DNA from: an uncultured bacterium
GTDB lineage: Bacteria; Verrucomicrobiota; Lentisphaeria; Victivallales; Victivallaceae
Direction of reading: 5' to 3'
DNA length: 53,081 bases
NCBI GenBank assembly: GCA_900551245.1
Contig: URVC01000027.1
Span: 1-53,081, forward strand
The position numbers and the translations under genes were made by a program. Below are positions 32,845 to 41,419 of the stretch, one piece after another; within the stretch, counting starts at the first letter, position 1; each line of letters begins with the position of its first letter. The notes beneath the pieces were generated by a model. The model ran no database searches, was not told the origin of the DNA, and saw only the letters and a program-made list of their open reading frames with translations.

Positions 32845-35244
32845 TCAGCGAAGCTCCACCTTGAGCTCCGAAGCCAGTCGGGTACGCAGTTTCTCGAACC
32901 GGGCGTTGACCTCCGCATCGGTGAGCGTCCGCTCCCGGTTGCGGAAGATCAGCGCGTAGGCCATGCTCTTCTTGTGCTCGGCCTTCAGCTTGTCGTCGAC
33001 GAAGACGTCGAACACCTGCGCCGATTCCAGATCCGGCAGCTTGCACTTGCGGATGAATTCGAGAATGTCCGCATTCGAGAGTGTTTCGTCGGCCACAAAC
33101 GCCACGTCGCGCTCCGTCGCCGGGAAGAGCGGGAACGGCACATAGTACCCGGTGCCGTGGTCGGCGGCCAGAATCACATCCACCTCCAGCTGCGCCGCGA
33201 ACACCGGATAGGTGGTGCGCCAGCCGCGGGTCAGGTCGGCGGCCAGTTCGCCGAAGGCGCCCGCCTTCTTCCCTTCGATCCACACCTCGGCGGCGTGGCC
33301 GGGCCGGAACCGGGCGTCCTCCGCCGGCACGAACCGGTAGCGTTTCACCCGCGCCAGTTCAAACAGCGTCTCCAGCGCGCCCTTGAGGTCGTAGAAGTCG
33401 TATTCCAGCTTCCGTTCGCCGGAGTACCGCTCCGGCGAACGCTGCCCGGTGAGCACCATGCACAGCTCGAACCGCTCCTCCGGGAAGAGCTCCGGATTGC
33501 CGCAGAACACCTTGCCGATCTCGAAGAGCCGCAGATTGAGGTTCCGGCGCGAAATGTTCCGCTCGATCGTGCCGAGCATCTCGCCGAGCAGCCCCGGCCG
33601 GAGCACCGCCAGCTCCAGGCTCAGCGGATTCGACAGCTCAATCAGGTCCTCCCGCCGGAACCGCCGGTCCGCCAGCGCCGAATTGACGTTGACCATGCTG
33701 TAGTGCATGCACTCGTAGAACCCGGTCTCGATCACCTTGTCGCGCAGCCCCTGCAGTCTCCAGTAGGTGTCCTCCCCGATGGAGTGGCAGAGCTTGCCGT
33801 CAACCGGAATTTCCGGAATCTTATCCAGCCCGTGAATCCGGGCCACCTCTTCGGCGAGGTCCGCTTCGCGCGAAAGATCGAGCCGGAAGAGCGGCGCCGT
33901 CACCCGGCATCCCGTTTCGGTCACTTCGTCCACCTTCAAATGGAGCCGCCGCAGAATGTCGACGATCCGTTCGTTGGAGACCTCCGTGCCGATCAGGGCG
34001 CGGATCCGGTCGAACCGGCAGGAAATCACCTTCTCCTCCGGACGGCCGCTGTTGACATCCACCTTCTCCGAAGCGAGTTCGCCGCCCGCAGTCTCCAGAA
34101 TCAGCTGCACCGCGCGGTCGGAGGCGACCGCACACATATCGAAATCCACCCCGCGCTCGAACCGGTAGCTCGAATCGCTGGAGATCCCCAGCTCGCGGCT
34201 GGTCGCCCGGATGTTCGAGGGCAGGAAGAGCGCGCTTTCGATCAGCACGTCGATGGTCGCGTCGGTCACGCCGGAGTACTCGCCGCCCATCACGCCGGCC
34301 AGCGCCATCGGCTTCGCCGCATCGGCGATCACCAGGTGACGGGGTTCGAGCGTCAATTCCTTGCCGTCCAGCGTGACGATCTTCTCGCCGGACTTCGCCC
34401 GGCGGGCGACCACCCGGCCGCCTTCGAGCTTCGCCAGGTCAAAGGCGTGCAGAGGCTGCCCCAGCTCCATCAGCACGAAGTTGGTGACGTCCACGATGTT
34501 GTTGATCGACCGCAGGCCGACGCTCTCCAGGCGCTCGCGCATCCACTTCGGGCTGGGGCCGACCTTGACGTTGCGGATCACCCGCCCGATATACCGGGGG
34601 CAGAGATCCGGCGCTTCGACCGTCACCAGATTCGGCGCGGGGGTATTGCACTCCGGCACCTTGATCTCCGGCAGTTTCGCCTCCACCCCGAAGAGGCAGG
34701 AGACGTCGCGCGCAATTCCCCACATCGACAGCCAGTCGGGGCGGTTCGGCGTCACTTCCACCTCAATCCGGGTGTCGCCCGGGTAGAGCTTCTCCACCGG
34801 GGTTCCGAGCTTCAGCGAGGAGTCGAGAATCATCAGCCCCTCGTGGTTGTCGGAGAGCCCCAGCTCCTTCTCGCTGCACATCATGCCCATCGATTCGACG
34901 CCGCGCAGCTTCGACTTCTTGATCTTGAAATCCCCTTCCGGCGTGTGGAACACCGTGCCGATCATCGCCACCGGAACCGTATTGCCCGCGTCGCAGTTCG
35001 GCGCGCCGCAGACGATCTGCAGCGGTTCGCCCTGCCCGACATCCACTTTGCAGACCGACATGTGGTCCGAATCCGGGTGGGGTTTGCGTTCGAGAATCCG
35101 GCCGACCACCACACCGGCGGGAACGGTGCCCGCCGACTCGACCGCTTCCACCTCGATGCCGGCCATCGTCAGCTTGTCGCAGAGCGTCGGGATGTCGCAG
35201 TCGACCGCGACATACTGCGTCAGCCAGTTACGTGAAATATCCAT
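32845..35244 (-). CDS. pheT: phenylalanine-tRNA ligase, beta subunit
   Basis: A 799-residue subunit. It opens MDISRNWLTQYVAVDCD, then has the tRNA-binding domain (about 40-150: VVVGRILERKPHPDSD), the B3/B4 editing domain with LELGQPLHAFDLAKLEGG, the B5 domain, and a C-terminal anticodon-binding domain (ATERDVAFVADETLSNADILEFIR to the end). With PheS it charges tRNA-Phe. It lies 17 bp after pheS. Length is normal. Confidence 0.97.
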   Translation of the reverse strand: MDISRNWLTQYVAVDCDIPTLCDKLTMAGIEVEAVESAGTVPAGVVVGRILERKPHPDSDHMSVCKVDVGQGEPLQIVCGAPNCDAGNTVPVAMIGTVFHTPEGDFKIKKSKLRGVESMGMMCSEKELGLSDNHEGLMILDSSLKLGTPVEKLYPGDTRIEVEVTPNRPDWLSMWGIARDVSCLFGVEAKLPEIKVPECNTPAPNLVTVEAPDLCPRYIGRVIRNVKVGPSPKWMRERLESVGLRSINNIVDVTNFVLMELGQPLHAFDLAKLEGGRVVARRAKSGEKIVTLDGKELTLEPRHLVIADAAKPMALAGVMGGEYSGVTDATIDVLIESALFLPSNIRATSRELGISSDSSYRFERGVDFDMCAVASDRAVQLILETAGGELASEKVDVNSGRPEEKVISCRFDRIRALIGTEVSNERIVDILRRLHLKVDEVTETGCRVTAPLFRLDLSREADLAEEVARIHGLDKIPEIPVDGKLCHSIGEDTYWRLQGLRDKVIETGFYECMHYSMVNVNSALADRRFRREDLIELSNPLSLELAVLRPGLLGEMLGTIERNISRRNLNLRLFEIGKVFCGNPELFPEERFELCMVLTGQRSPERYSGERKLEYDFYDLKGALETLFELARVKRYRFVPAEDARFRPGHAAEVWIEGKKAGAFGELAADLTRGWRTTYPVFAAQLEVDVILAADHGTGYYVPFPLFPATERDVAFVADETLSNADILEFIRKCKLPDLESAQVFDVFVDDKLKAEHKKSMAYALIFRNRERTLTDAEVNARFEKLRTRLASELKVELR

Positions 35245-35261
35245 TTGAAAAGTTTCCTCCG

Positions 35262-36281
35262 TCAGAACTGTTCGAGGAAGCGAACATCGTTTTCATACAA
35301 AAGCCGAAGATCCGGAATCCGGTAGCGGAGCATCGCCAGCCGCTCGATCCCCATGCCGAACGCGAACCCGGTCCACTTCTCCGGATCGTATCCGACGTTC
35401 GCGAACACCGCCGGGTCGACCATGCCCGCTCCGGCGATCTCGATCCAGCCGGAGTGCTTGCACACCGGGCACCCCTTGCCGCCGCACATGATGCAGCTGA
35501 AATCATACTCCACGCTCGGCTCGGTGAAGGGGAAGAAGTGCGGCCGCAGCCGGATCTTCACCTTCGGCCCGTACATCTCGGTGGCGAAGGTCTGAAGCAC
35601 GCTCTTGAGGTCGGCCATCGAGACGCCGCGGTCCACATAGAGCCCTTCGATCTGATGGAAGTTCATGCCGTGAGTCGCATCCGGCGTGTCGCGGCGGAAC
35701 ACCCGCCCGGGCGCGACAATCCGCACCGGCGGCTGATGAGACTCCATCACCCGGATCTGCACCGGGCTGGTCTGCGTGCGAAGAATCCGCCCGTCGGCAA
35801 AATAGAAGGTGTCCTGCGGGTCGCGGGAGGGATGGTCTGCCGGCGTGTTAAGCGCGTCGAAGTTGTGATAGATGTCCTCGATCTCCGGCCCTTCCGCGAC
35901 GATGAACCCCATCCGGCGGAAGACCGCCACGCACTCGTCGGCCAGCATCATGATCGGGTGCTTGTGCCCCGCCTTCCAGCGCCGCCCCGGCAGCGTCAGG
36001 TCGATCGCGTCACCGCTGCCGGAACCGGCCGCCTTCAGCCGGGCGGCGGCGTTCTCGATCAGCTCCTGAATCTTCCCGCGGCCGGCGTTGAACGCACAGC
36101 CGGTCTCGCGCCGCTCCTCCGGCGGAACCTGCCCCATCTCCCGGGAGAGCGCCGGAAAAAGTCCGTTGCGCCCGAGATAATCGATCCGCAACTGCTCGAC
36201 CGCCGCGGCATCGGCGGCCTCTCCCGCCCGCCGCTCCGCATCGGCGAGCGCCTGATTGATTTTTTCTATAATCGCATTCAT
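35262..36281 (-). CDS. pheS: phenylalanine-tRNA ligase, alpha subunit
   Basis: A 339-residue class II synthetase subunit. The N-terminal coiled coil (1-85) is followed by the catalytic core with HPIMMLADECVAVF, the motif 2 region THGMNFHQIEGLYVDRG, SCIMCGGKGCPVCKHSGW and motif 3 GFAFGMGIERLAMLRY. I place the start at 36281 (MNAIIEKINQALADAE); the longer frame to 36425 runs into a leader hairpin. The Shine-Dalgarno (ggtga) is weak. A terminator upstream separates it from rplT, so it needs its own promoter or read-through. Confidence 0.96.
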   Translation of the reverse strand: MNAIIEKINQALADAERRAGEAADAAAVEQLRIDYLGRNGLFPALSREMGQVPPEERRETGCAFNAGRGKIQELIENAAARLKAAGSGSGDAIDLTLPGRRWKAGHKHPIMMLADECVAVFRRMGFIVAEGPEIEDIYHNFDALNTPADHPSRDPQDTFYFADGRILRTQTSPVQIRVMESHQPPVRIVAPGRVFRRDTPDATHGMNFHQIEGLYVDRGVSMADLKSVLQTFATEMYGPKVKIRLRPHFFPFTEPSVEYDFSCIMCGGKGCPVCKHSGWIEIAGAGMVDPAVFANVGYDPEKWTGFAFGMGIERLAMLRYRIPDLRLLYENDVRFLEQF

Positions 36282-36490
36282 TGATTTCACCGAATTCGAA
36301 TTCCTGAAGGCCGCCTCCGCACCGTGCGGAAAGCCGCCGTGATTCCATTCAACGAGAACAAGGAGTCCGCCTCGCAGGAGACGAACGGTCCGCCGCTGAA
36401 GAGAAAGCGCCCGCTCTCTCTTCAACGGCGGCTGCTAAATCGCCTCGACTGGTCCGAATTTCTCATCGTTTCCGCATCTCCTCCCGGATC
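36282..36490 (-). promoter_or_regulatory. pheST leader region with a long hairpin
   Basis: About 210 bp between the rplT terminator and pheS. ccgccgctgaagagaaagcg (36390-36409) and its near-complement at 36412-36431 form a 20-bp stem with two mismatched pairs and a 2-base loop. A 14-codon frame after gggaggag (36422-36466) ends in the hairpin; it has one Phe codon, so it is not a clear Phe attenuator. No T run follows the stem on the minus strand, and I see no T-box motif. A second small stem, ccgcaccgtgcgg, lies nearer pheS. Confidence 0.45.
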
Positions 36491-36540
36491 AAAACAAAAA
36501 CAGCTTGAAAGTTGGTGAAAAAGTCACCAATTTCAAGCTG
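36491..36540 (-). terminator. rho-independent terminator after rplT
   Basis: A long hairpin (cagcttgaaa and ttggtga arms, 36501-36540, nearly perfect with a 5-base loop) is followed on the minus strand by tttttgtttt (36491-36500). It ends the infC-rpmI-rplT transcript 24 bp past the rplT stop. Confidence 0.9.
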
Positions 36541-36563
36541 TCAGGCTTCGATCGTTTCGAGGC

Positions 36564-36914
36564 TCAGGCCTGGGTGACTTTTTCCACCAGGGCCTTGAAC
36601 TCGGCGGGTTCGTTGACCGCCAGATCGGCCAGAACCTTGCGGTTCAGCTCGATATTGGCCTTCTTCAACCCGTTCATAAACTGGCTGTAGTTGACGTTCA
36701 GCGCGCGGCAGGCGGCGTTGATACGCACAATCCACAGACCGCGATACTGCTGTTTCTTCTGCTTGCGGCCGCGATAGGAGTGGGTCAGCGCCTTGTCCAC
36801 CGCATCGTATACGGTGCGGATGTTCTTGCTGCTGTTCCCGTAAAATCCCTTGGCACGCTCCAACGTACGCTTGCGGCGCTTCCGCGACGGCACGGCATAA
36901 GTAACTCTCGACAT
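36564..36914 (-). CDS. rplT: 50S ribosomal protein L20
   Basis: A 116-residue protein starting MSRVTYAVPSRKRRKRTLERAKGFYG, with YRGRKQKKQQYRGLWIVRINAACR and a C-terminal globular part. L20 is needed early in 50S assembly and in many bacteria represses its own operon by binding leader RNA. It follows rpmI by 21 bp in the classic infC-rpmI-rplT order. Confidence 0.97.
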   Translation of the reverse strand: MSRVTYAVPSRKRRKRTLERAKGFYGNSSKNIRTVYDAVDKALTHSYRGRKQKKQQYRGLWIVRINAACRALNVNYSQFMNGLKKANIELNRKVLADLAVNEPAEFKALVEKVTQA

Positions 36915-36935
36915 GATGAATCCTCCGTCTCAGAA

Positions 36936-37136
36936 TTAAAGCCCGTAGGGCAGCGCGGCCTTGATCCGGCGCATTTCAGTCGCTTTCACGGCTCCATCCT
37001 GACGCAGGCGGCGACGACGCTTCGCGTTTTTGGACGACTTCAGGTGGCGGGCACCCGCCTTGTGGTGCCGGAACTTGCCGGTCCCGGTCTCTTTGAGCCG
37101 CTTCGCGGCACATTTTCTGGTCTTCAGCTTCGGCAT
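36936..37136 (-). CDS. rpmI: 50S ribosomal protein L35
   Basis: A 66-residue basic protein, MPKLKTRKCAAKRLKETGTGK with HHKAGARHLKSSKNAKRRRRL, typical of L35. The 81-bp gap to infC holds ggctgccgcagcc, a small hairpin, which is where L20 or L35 control could act. The start has aaggaag upstream. Confidence 0.97.
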   Translation of the reverse strand: MPKLKTRKCAAKRLKETGTGKFRHHKAGARHLKSSKNAKRRRRLRQDGAVKATEMRRIKAALPYGL

Positions 37137-37217
37137 TGTTCAACTTCCTTCTTTGGAGTTTCGTTCTTCCGCCGAGCCGGTCAATGCAACACCGGCTGCG
37201 GCAGCCGCCCCCAAACC

Positions 37218-37727
37218 CTATTTGGGAGCGAAGTTCACGGAAATATTCCGCCCCAGCATCTTCGGTTTCCCGTCGGCATCCGCATACGGTGCCAGCGCCG
37301 CCATCACCTGATCCATCAGCTGGAACGCCAGATCCTGATGGGCCATTTCACGGCCGCGAAGTGCCAGAGTGATCTTTAATCTACACCCTTTTTCCAAAAA
37401 ATCAAGGGCGTGCTTCAACTTTGTCTGATAATCGTGGTCGTCGATGTTGACATGAAACTTGACCTCCTTGAGCTTCTGCGCCGCGGAGTTCTTCCGCTGC
37501 GCCTTCAGATTCTTCTTCTGCTCATACTGGAGTTTGCCGAAGTTCATGATCCGGACCACCGGCGGCGTCGAGCGGTCGGAGACCAGCACGAGGTCCAGCC
37601 CCGCCTCCTGGGCAAGCTCCCGGGCGCGGGCGTACGGAACCACATTCAACTGTTCGCCGTCAACTCCGATCAGGCGGACCTGCTCGGCGGTGAATGTACG
37701 ATCATTCGGTTTCAGCAGCTTAGCAAT
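37218..37727 (-). CDS. infC: translation initiation factor IF-3 with an AUU start codon
   Basis: A 169-residue IF-3. The coding frame extends upstream of the first conventional start (a TTG at 37649), giving RTFTAEQVRLIGVDGEQL, the standard N-terminal IF-3 block. The only good initiation site is ATT at 37725-37727, seven to eight bases after agggaggg, giving AKLLKPNDRTF. There is no ATG or GTG in that stretch and a stop lies at 37743. AUU starts are known for infC in E. coli and others, where IF-3 itself discriminates against them and so limits its own synthesis. The C-terminal domain (KEVKFHVNIDDHDYQTKLKHA) is normal. Confidence 0.93.
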   Translation of the reverse strand: MAKLLKPNDRTFTAEQVRLIGVDGEQLNVVPYARARELAQEAGLDLVLVSDRSTPPVVRIMNFGKLQYEQKKNLKAQRKNSAAQKLKEVKFHVNIDDHDYQTKLKHALDFLEKGCRLKITLALRGREMAHQDLAFQLMDQVMAALAPYADADGKPKMLGRNISVNFAPK

Positions 37728-37760
37728 AACAGCACCCTCCCTTCAAAAAGGATATTTTCC

Positions 37761-37830
37761 GCTCCGGACGCCTCGTCCGGAGCTTATTTGCAACATTCTA
37801 CACTATAACGTCAAACAATCTTGTTGTCAA
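37761..37830 (-). promoter_or_regulatory. infC operon promoter and leader hairpin
   Basis: On the minus strand ttgaca (37825-37830) and tatagt (37802-37807) are exactly 17 bp apart; the -35 box and most of the spacer lie in the last codons of thrS. The start site near 37795 gives a leader of about 70 bases with a perfect 10-bp stem, gctccggacg with cgtccggagc (37761-37783). A T run (ttttt) follows after ggaaaatatcc, so the stem could act in attenuation. Confidence 0.7.
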
Positions 37831-39541
37831 CCTCAAAACGCATTTTTTCCGCAAGTTGATCGACCGTCATGACGCCGAGCTCGCCTTCGCGGCGGTTGCG
37901 CACCGCGGCGGTTCCATCCGCCGCCTCCCGTTCGCCGACCACCAGCATGTACGGAATCCGCTCCTTCCGGGCGTCCTTGATCTTCGCGCCGAGGCTCGCC
38001 GCCTGCTCGTCGATCTCCACCCGGAACCCGCGCTTGCGCAGTTCCAGCATCAGCGCCTTCGCCGCATCCAGCTGTTTGTCGGAAACCGGCAGCACCCGCG
38101 CCTGTTCCGGCGCCAGCCAGAGCGGGAACGCCCCCGCGTACTGCTCGATCAGAATGCCGAAGAAACGCTCCAGCGACCCCATCAGCGCACGGTGCACCAT
38201 GTAGGGCCGGTGCTTCTTGCCGTCCTCGCCGATGTAGGTCATGTCGAACCGCTCCGGCAGGTTGAAGTCGAACTGAATCGTCGCCGTCTGCCACTCGCGG
38301 CCGATCGCATCCTTCACCTTGAGGTCGATCTTCGGCCCGTAGAAGGCGCCGCCGCCCTCGTCCACCTCGTAGTCGAGGTTCAGCTTCTTCACCGCCTTCT
38401 CCAGCGAAGTCAACGCCTTCTCCCACCGCTCCGGTTCGCCGACCGCCTTGGCCGGGCGCGTCGAGAGGTACGGCTTGATCTCCTTGAATCCAAAGCAGTT
38501 CCAGATGTACAAACTGAACCGGAGCACTTCGGCGATCTCATCCTCGATCTGTTCCGGCGTACAGATGATGTGCGAATCGTCCTGCGTGAAGCCGCGCACC
38601 CGCAGAAGTCCGTGCAGCGCGCCGGACTTCTCGTAGCGGTAGACCGTCCCCAGCTCCGCCCAGCGCAGCGGCAGCTCCCGGTAGGAGCGCAGGCGCGACT
38701 GGTAGATCTCGATGTGGAACGGGCAGTTCATCGGCTTGACGTAGTAGTCCTTCTCGTCGATCTGCATCGCCGAGTACATCCCCTCCTTGTAGAAGTCGAG
38801 GTGACCGCTGGTCTCCCAGAGAATGCTCTGGCCGATGTGCGGCGTGTAGAGCAGCTGGTAGCCGTTCTTGTAGTGCTCCTCGCGCCAGAAGGTTTCGAAG
38901 GTGTTCCGGATGAACGCCCCCTTCGGGTGCCACAGCACCAGCCCCGGCCCGACGTTCTCGGAGAAGCTGAAGAGGTCCAGCTCCTGCCCGAGCTTGCGGT
39001 GGTCGCGCTTGGCCGCCTCCTCCAGCTGCTTGAGGTAGGCCTGCAGCTCCTCCTCGGTCGCGAACGCGGTGCCGTAGATCCGCTGCAGCATCTTGTTCTT
39101 CTCATCGCCGCGGAAGTAGGAGCCCGCGATCGACTGCAGCTTCACCGCACCGATGTCGCCGGAGTTGCCGACGTGCGGTCCGCGGCAGAGATCGACAAAG
39201 TCGCCGGTGCGGTAGAAGGTGATCTTCGCCCCTTCCGGAATGTCGGCGAGACGCTCCAGTTTGTAGGTCTGCCCGGCCTCGGAGAGCATCTTCTCGGCCT
39301 CGGCGCGCGAAAGCTCGAAGCACTCGAAGGGGAGTTTCCGCCCGATCAGTTTCTTCATCGCCTTCTCGATCGCCTTCAGATCCTCCGGCAGCAGCCGGTG
39401 CTCCATGTCGAAGTCGTAGTAGAAGCCGTTCTCGGTCGCCGGACCGATGTCGAATTTCGCGTCAGGATAGAGCTGCTGCACCGCCGCCGCCATCACGTGC
39501 GCGGCACTGTGCCGGATCGTTTCCAATGGATAGTTGTTCAT
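37811..39541 (-). CDS. thrS: threonine-tRNA ligase lacking the TGS domain
   Basis: A 576-residue class II synthetase. It begins directly at the editing domain (IRHSAAHVMAAAVQQLYPDAKF, with the HxxxH zinc pair), so the N-terminal TGS domain of about 60 residues found in E. coli is missing. The catalytic core has motif 1, the zinc-site block KPMNCPFHIEIY, and motif 2 TVYRYEKSGALHGLLRVRGFTQDD; the anticodon-binding domain closes the protein. It is transcribed after rnhB and before infC. Confidence 0.95.
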   Translation of the reverse strand: MNNYPLETIRHSAAHVMAAAVQQLYPDAKFDIGPATENGFYYDFDMEHRLLPEDLKAIEKAMKKLIGRKLPFECFELSRAEAEKMLSEAGQTYKLERLADIPEGAKITFYRTGDFVDLCRGPHVGNSGDIGAVKLQSIAGSYFRGDEKNKMLQRIYGTAFATEEELQAYLKQLEEAAKRDHRKLGQELDLFSFSENVGPGLVLWHPKGAFIRNTFETFWREEHYKNGYQLLYTPHIGQSILWETSGHLDFYKEGMYSAMQIDEKDYYVKPMNCPFHIEIYQSRLRSYRELPLRWAELGTVYRYEKSGALHGLLRVRGFTQDDSHIICTPEQIEDEIAEVLRFSLYIWNCFGFKEIKPYLSTRPAKAVGEPERWEKALTSLEKAVKKLNLDYEVDEGGGAFYGPKIDLKVKDAIGREWQTATIQFDFNLPERFDMTYIGEDGKKHRPYMVHRALMGSLERFFGILIEQYAGAFPLWLAPEQARVLPVSDKQLDAAKALMLELRKRGFRVEIDEQAASLGAKIKDARKERIPYMLVVGEREAADGTAAVRNRREGELGVMTVDQLAEKMRFEVDNKIV

Positions 39542-39615
39542 GATAGTACCTGTATTTCAATCGAACTGTTTCGTTTCACTCAGCAAACACACACCGGATT
39601 GCACCGCTAGTCCCG

Positions 39616-39634
39616 CCCGCGTCGGTGACGCGGG
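39616..39634. repeat. inverted repeat between rnhB and thrS
   Basis: cccgcgtc and gacgcggg form a perfect 8-bp stem around a 3-base loop in the 113-bp gap. It lacks a T run on either strand, so it is more likely an RNA structure in the polycistronic message than a terminator. No promoter stands out in the gap. Confidence 0.45.
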
Positions 39635-39654
39635 GGAATCCTCTCTCTGCCCAA

Positions 39655-40341
39655 TCATTCATCTTCCATCGCTCCAAACAGATCCGGCTGTTCCGGCGGA
39701 GGATCGATGATCTCCCGCACCGGCCGGAAACTTTTCCTGTGCTCCGGACAGGGCCCGAGGCGGCGCAGCGCATCGAGATGCTCCGCGGTGCCGTACCCCT
39801 TGTGCCCGGCAAATCCATATCCGGGATAGCGCGTCTCATACTCTTCCATCAGACGATCCCGGTAAACCTTCGCCACAATGCTGGCCGCCGCGATGCTCGC
39901 CGAACGGCCGTCGCCGCCGACCATCGCCCGCGACGGATACGGGAGCCCCTTCACCGGACGCCCGTCCACCAGAATAAAATCCACCTTTTCCAACTGCTCG
40001 ACCGCGAGCCGCATCGCCCGCCAGGTCGCCCGCAGAATATCGAGCCGGTCGATCTCAGCCGCAGAAACCTCGCCGATCCCGATCGACACACCGGGCACCG
40101 CCCGGATTGCCCGTTCCAGCTCTTCCCGCTCCAAAGCGGTCAGCTTCTTCGAATCATTCACCGCCGGCCACGGCACGCCGCGCGGAAACACCACCGCCGC
40201 CGCTACGACCGGTCCGGCCAGCGGACCGCGCCCGACCTCGTCCACCCCGGCGACAAAACAGAACCCCTCCGCCCAGCATTCACATTCTGGCCGGAGGAGT
40301 TCATCCGCCTCGGATAACAATGCCGAAACACGATTCGACAT
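39655..40341 (-). CDS. rnhB: ribonuclease HII
   Basis: A 228-residue enzyme that cuts RNA in RNA-DNA hybrids and removes single ribonucleotides. The catalytic opening GVDEVGRGPLAGPVV has the first Asp and Glu; NDSKKL, ILRATWRAM and SIAAASIVAKVYRDRLM follow, then GYGTAEHLDAL. The C-terminal tail is short and acidic. It follows rplS by 15 bp, a frequent arrangement. Confidence 0.96.
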   Translation of the reverse strand: MSNRVSALLSEADELLRPECECWAEGFCFVAGVDEVGRGPLAGPVVAAAVVFPRGVPWPAVNDSKKLTALEREELERAIRAVPGVSIGIGEVSAAEIDRLDILRATWRAMRLAVEQLEKVDFILVDGRPVKGLPYPSRAMVGGDGRSASIAAASIVAKVYRDRLMEEYETRYPGYGFAGHKGYGTAEHLDALRRLGPCPEHRKSFRPVREIIDPPPEQPDLFGAMEDE

Positions 40342-40356
40342 GAATGGATCGAGGTC

Positions 40357-40704
40357 TTACTTCGTGCGCATCTCTTTGACGCGGGCGGCTTTGCCGACCT
40401 TGTCGCGCAGGTAGTAGAGCTTGGCGCGACGCACATCGCCGCGACGCACAACCTCGATCTTCTCAATCCGGGGGCTGTTGATCGGGAACACCCGTTCGAC
40501 TCCCTGACCGGCCTGAACACGGCGGACCGTGAAGGTCTCTTCAATGCCGCTGCCGTGACGGGCGATCACCGTACCCTGAAACTGCTGGATACGCTCGTTG
40601 TCGCCTTCCACGATCTTGACGTGAATGCGGATCGTGTCGCCGACAGCGAACTCATGACGCTCGGCTCTGACCTGTTCCTTGCGAATTTTGTCGAGTATGT
40701 TCAT
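40357..40704 (-). CDS. rplS: 50S ribosomal protein L19
   Basis: A 115-residue protein with the L19 blocks FAVGDTIRIHVKIVEGDNERIQQFQGTVIARHG and VERVFPINSPRIEKIEVVRRGDVRRAKLYYLRD. It sits at the interface of the two subunits. I place the start at 40704 (MNILDKIRKEQVRAE), whose ATG overlaps the trmD stop by 4 bp. Confidence 0.97.
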   Translation of the reverse strand: MNILDKIRKEQVRAERHEFAVGDTIRIHVKIVEGDNERIQQFQGTVIARHGSGIEETFTVRRVQAGQGVERVFPINSPRIEKIEVVRRGDVRRAKLYYLRDKVGKAARVKEMRTK

Positions 40705-41402
40705 TTCAACTCCGTCTCCGTTGTTTGTAAATACGTTTCCCACAAATCCGGCCGCCGTTCCCGGGTCAGCCGCTCCGCCTGGAGCCGCCGCCACCGGCCG
40801 ATCCGGCCGTGGTCTCCGGAGAGCAATACCTCCGGCACCTTCCGCCCCCGGTACTCCGGAGGGCGCGTATACTGCGGATATTCCAGAAGCCCTGCCGAGT
40901 GCGACTCTTCGACGCTCGACGCGTCATCGCCCAGCACCCCCGGCAGCAGCCGGATCACCGCATCCGCCATCACCATCGCCGCCAGATTCCCGCTGGTCAG
41001 AACGAAATCCCCCAGCGATATCTCCCGCGCGGCAATCAATTCAATCGCCCGCTCGTCGACCCCTTCGTAGTGGCCGGCGACGATCAGCAGATGCTGCTGC
41101 TGTGCCAGTTCGCGCGCCACTGCATCGGTGAACCTCTCCCCTCTCGGGCTGGTCAGGATCACCACCGTGCCGGGACGCCGCAGATCTTCCACCGCTTCCA
41201 CCAGCGGCTCCACCTTCATCAGCATCCCCGGCCCGCCGCCGTACGGCTTGTCATCCACCGTACCGCGCGCGTCGTGCGCATACCGGCGCAGATCGACCGC
41301 ATGAATTTCCGCGAGATTCCGCTCCGCCGCCCGGCCGATGATACTTTCACCGAGCGGCCCCGGAAACATCTCGGGGAACAGCGTTACGATGTCGATCCGC
41401 AT
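40701..41402 (-). CDS. trmD: tRNA (guanine-37-N1)-methyltransferase
   Basis: A 233-residue SPOUT enzyme that methylates G37 next to the anticodon to prevent frameshifting. Blocks: MRIDIVTLFPEMF at the start (41402), DDKPYGGGPGMLM, the knot region LLIVAGHYEGVDERAIE with EISLGDFVLTSGN, and the C-terminal HSAGLLEYPQYTRPPEYRGR. It lies in the usual rpsP-khpA-trmD-rplS order. Confidence 0.97.
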   Translation of the reverse strand: MRIDIVTLFPEMFPGPLGESIIGRAAERNLAEIHAVDLRRYAHDARGTVDDKPYGGGPGMLMKVEPLVEAVEDLRRPGTVVILTSPRGERFTDAVARELAQQQHLLIVAGHYEGVDERAIELIAAREISLGDFVLTSGNLAAMVMADAVIRLLPGVLGDDASSVEESHSAGLLEYPQYTRPPEYRGRKVPEVLLSGDHGRIGRWRRLQAERLTRERRPDLWETYLQTTETELK

Positions 41403-41419
41403 CCTTTCTTCCGAAATAA

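Noticed and set aside
32974..35235. 753-residue plus-strand frame opposite pheT
   Set aside because: Antisense shadow; composition typical of reversed GC-rich codons and no initiation site.
36282..36490. T-box riboswitch before pheS
   Set aside because: No recognisable T-box sequence and no terminator with a T run on the minus strand; the stem is a plain hairpin.
37649..37649. TTG at 37649 as the start of infC
   Set aside because: It would remove the conserved N-terminal block of IF-3 and has no binding site; ATT 37727 fits both.
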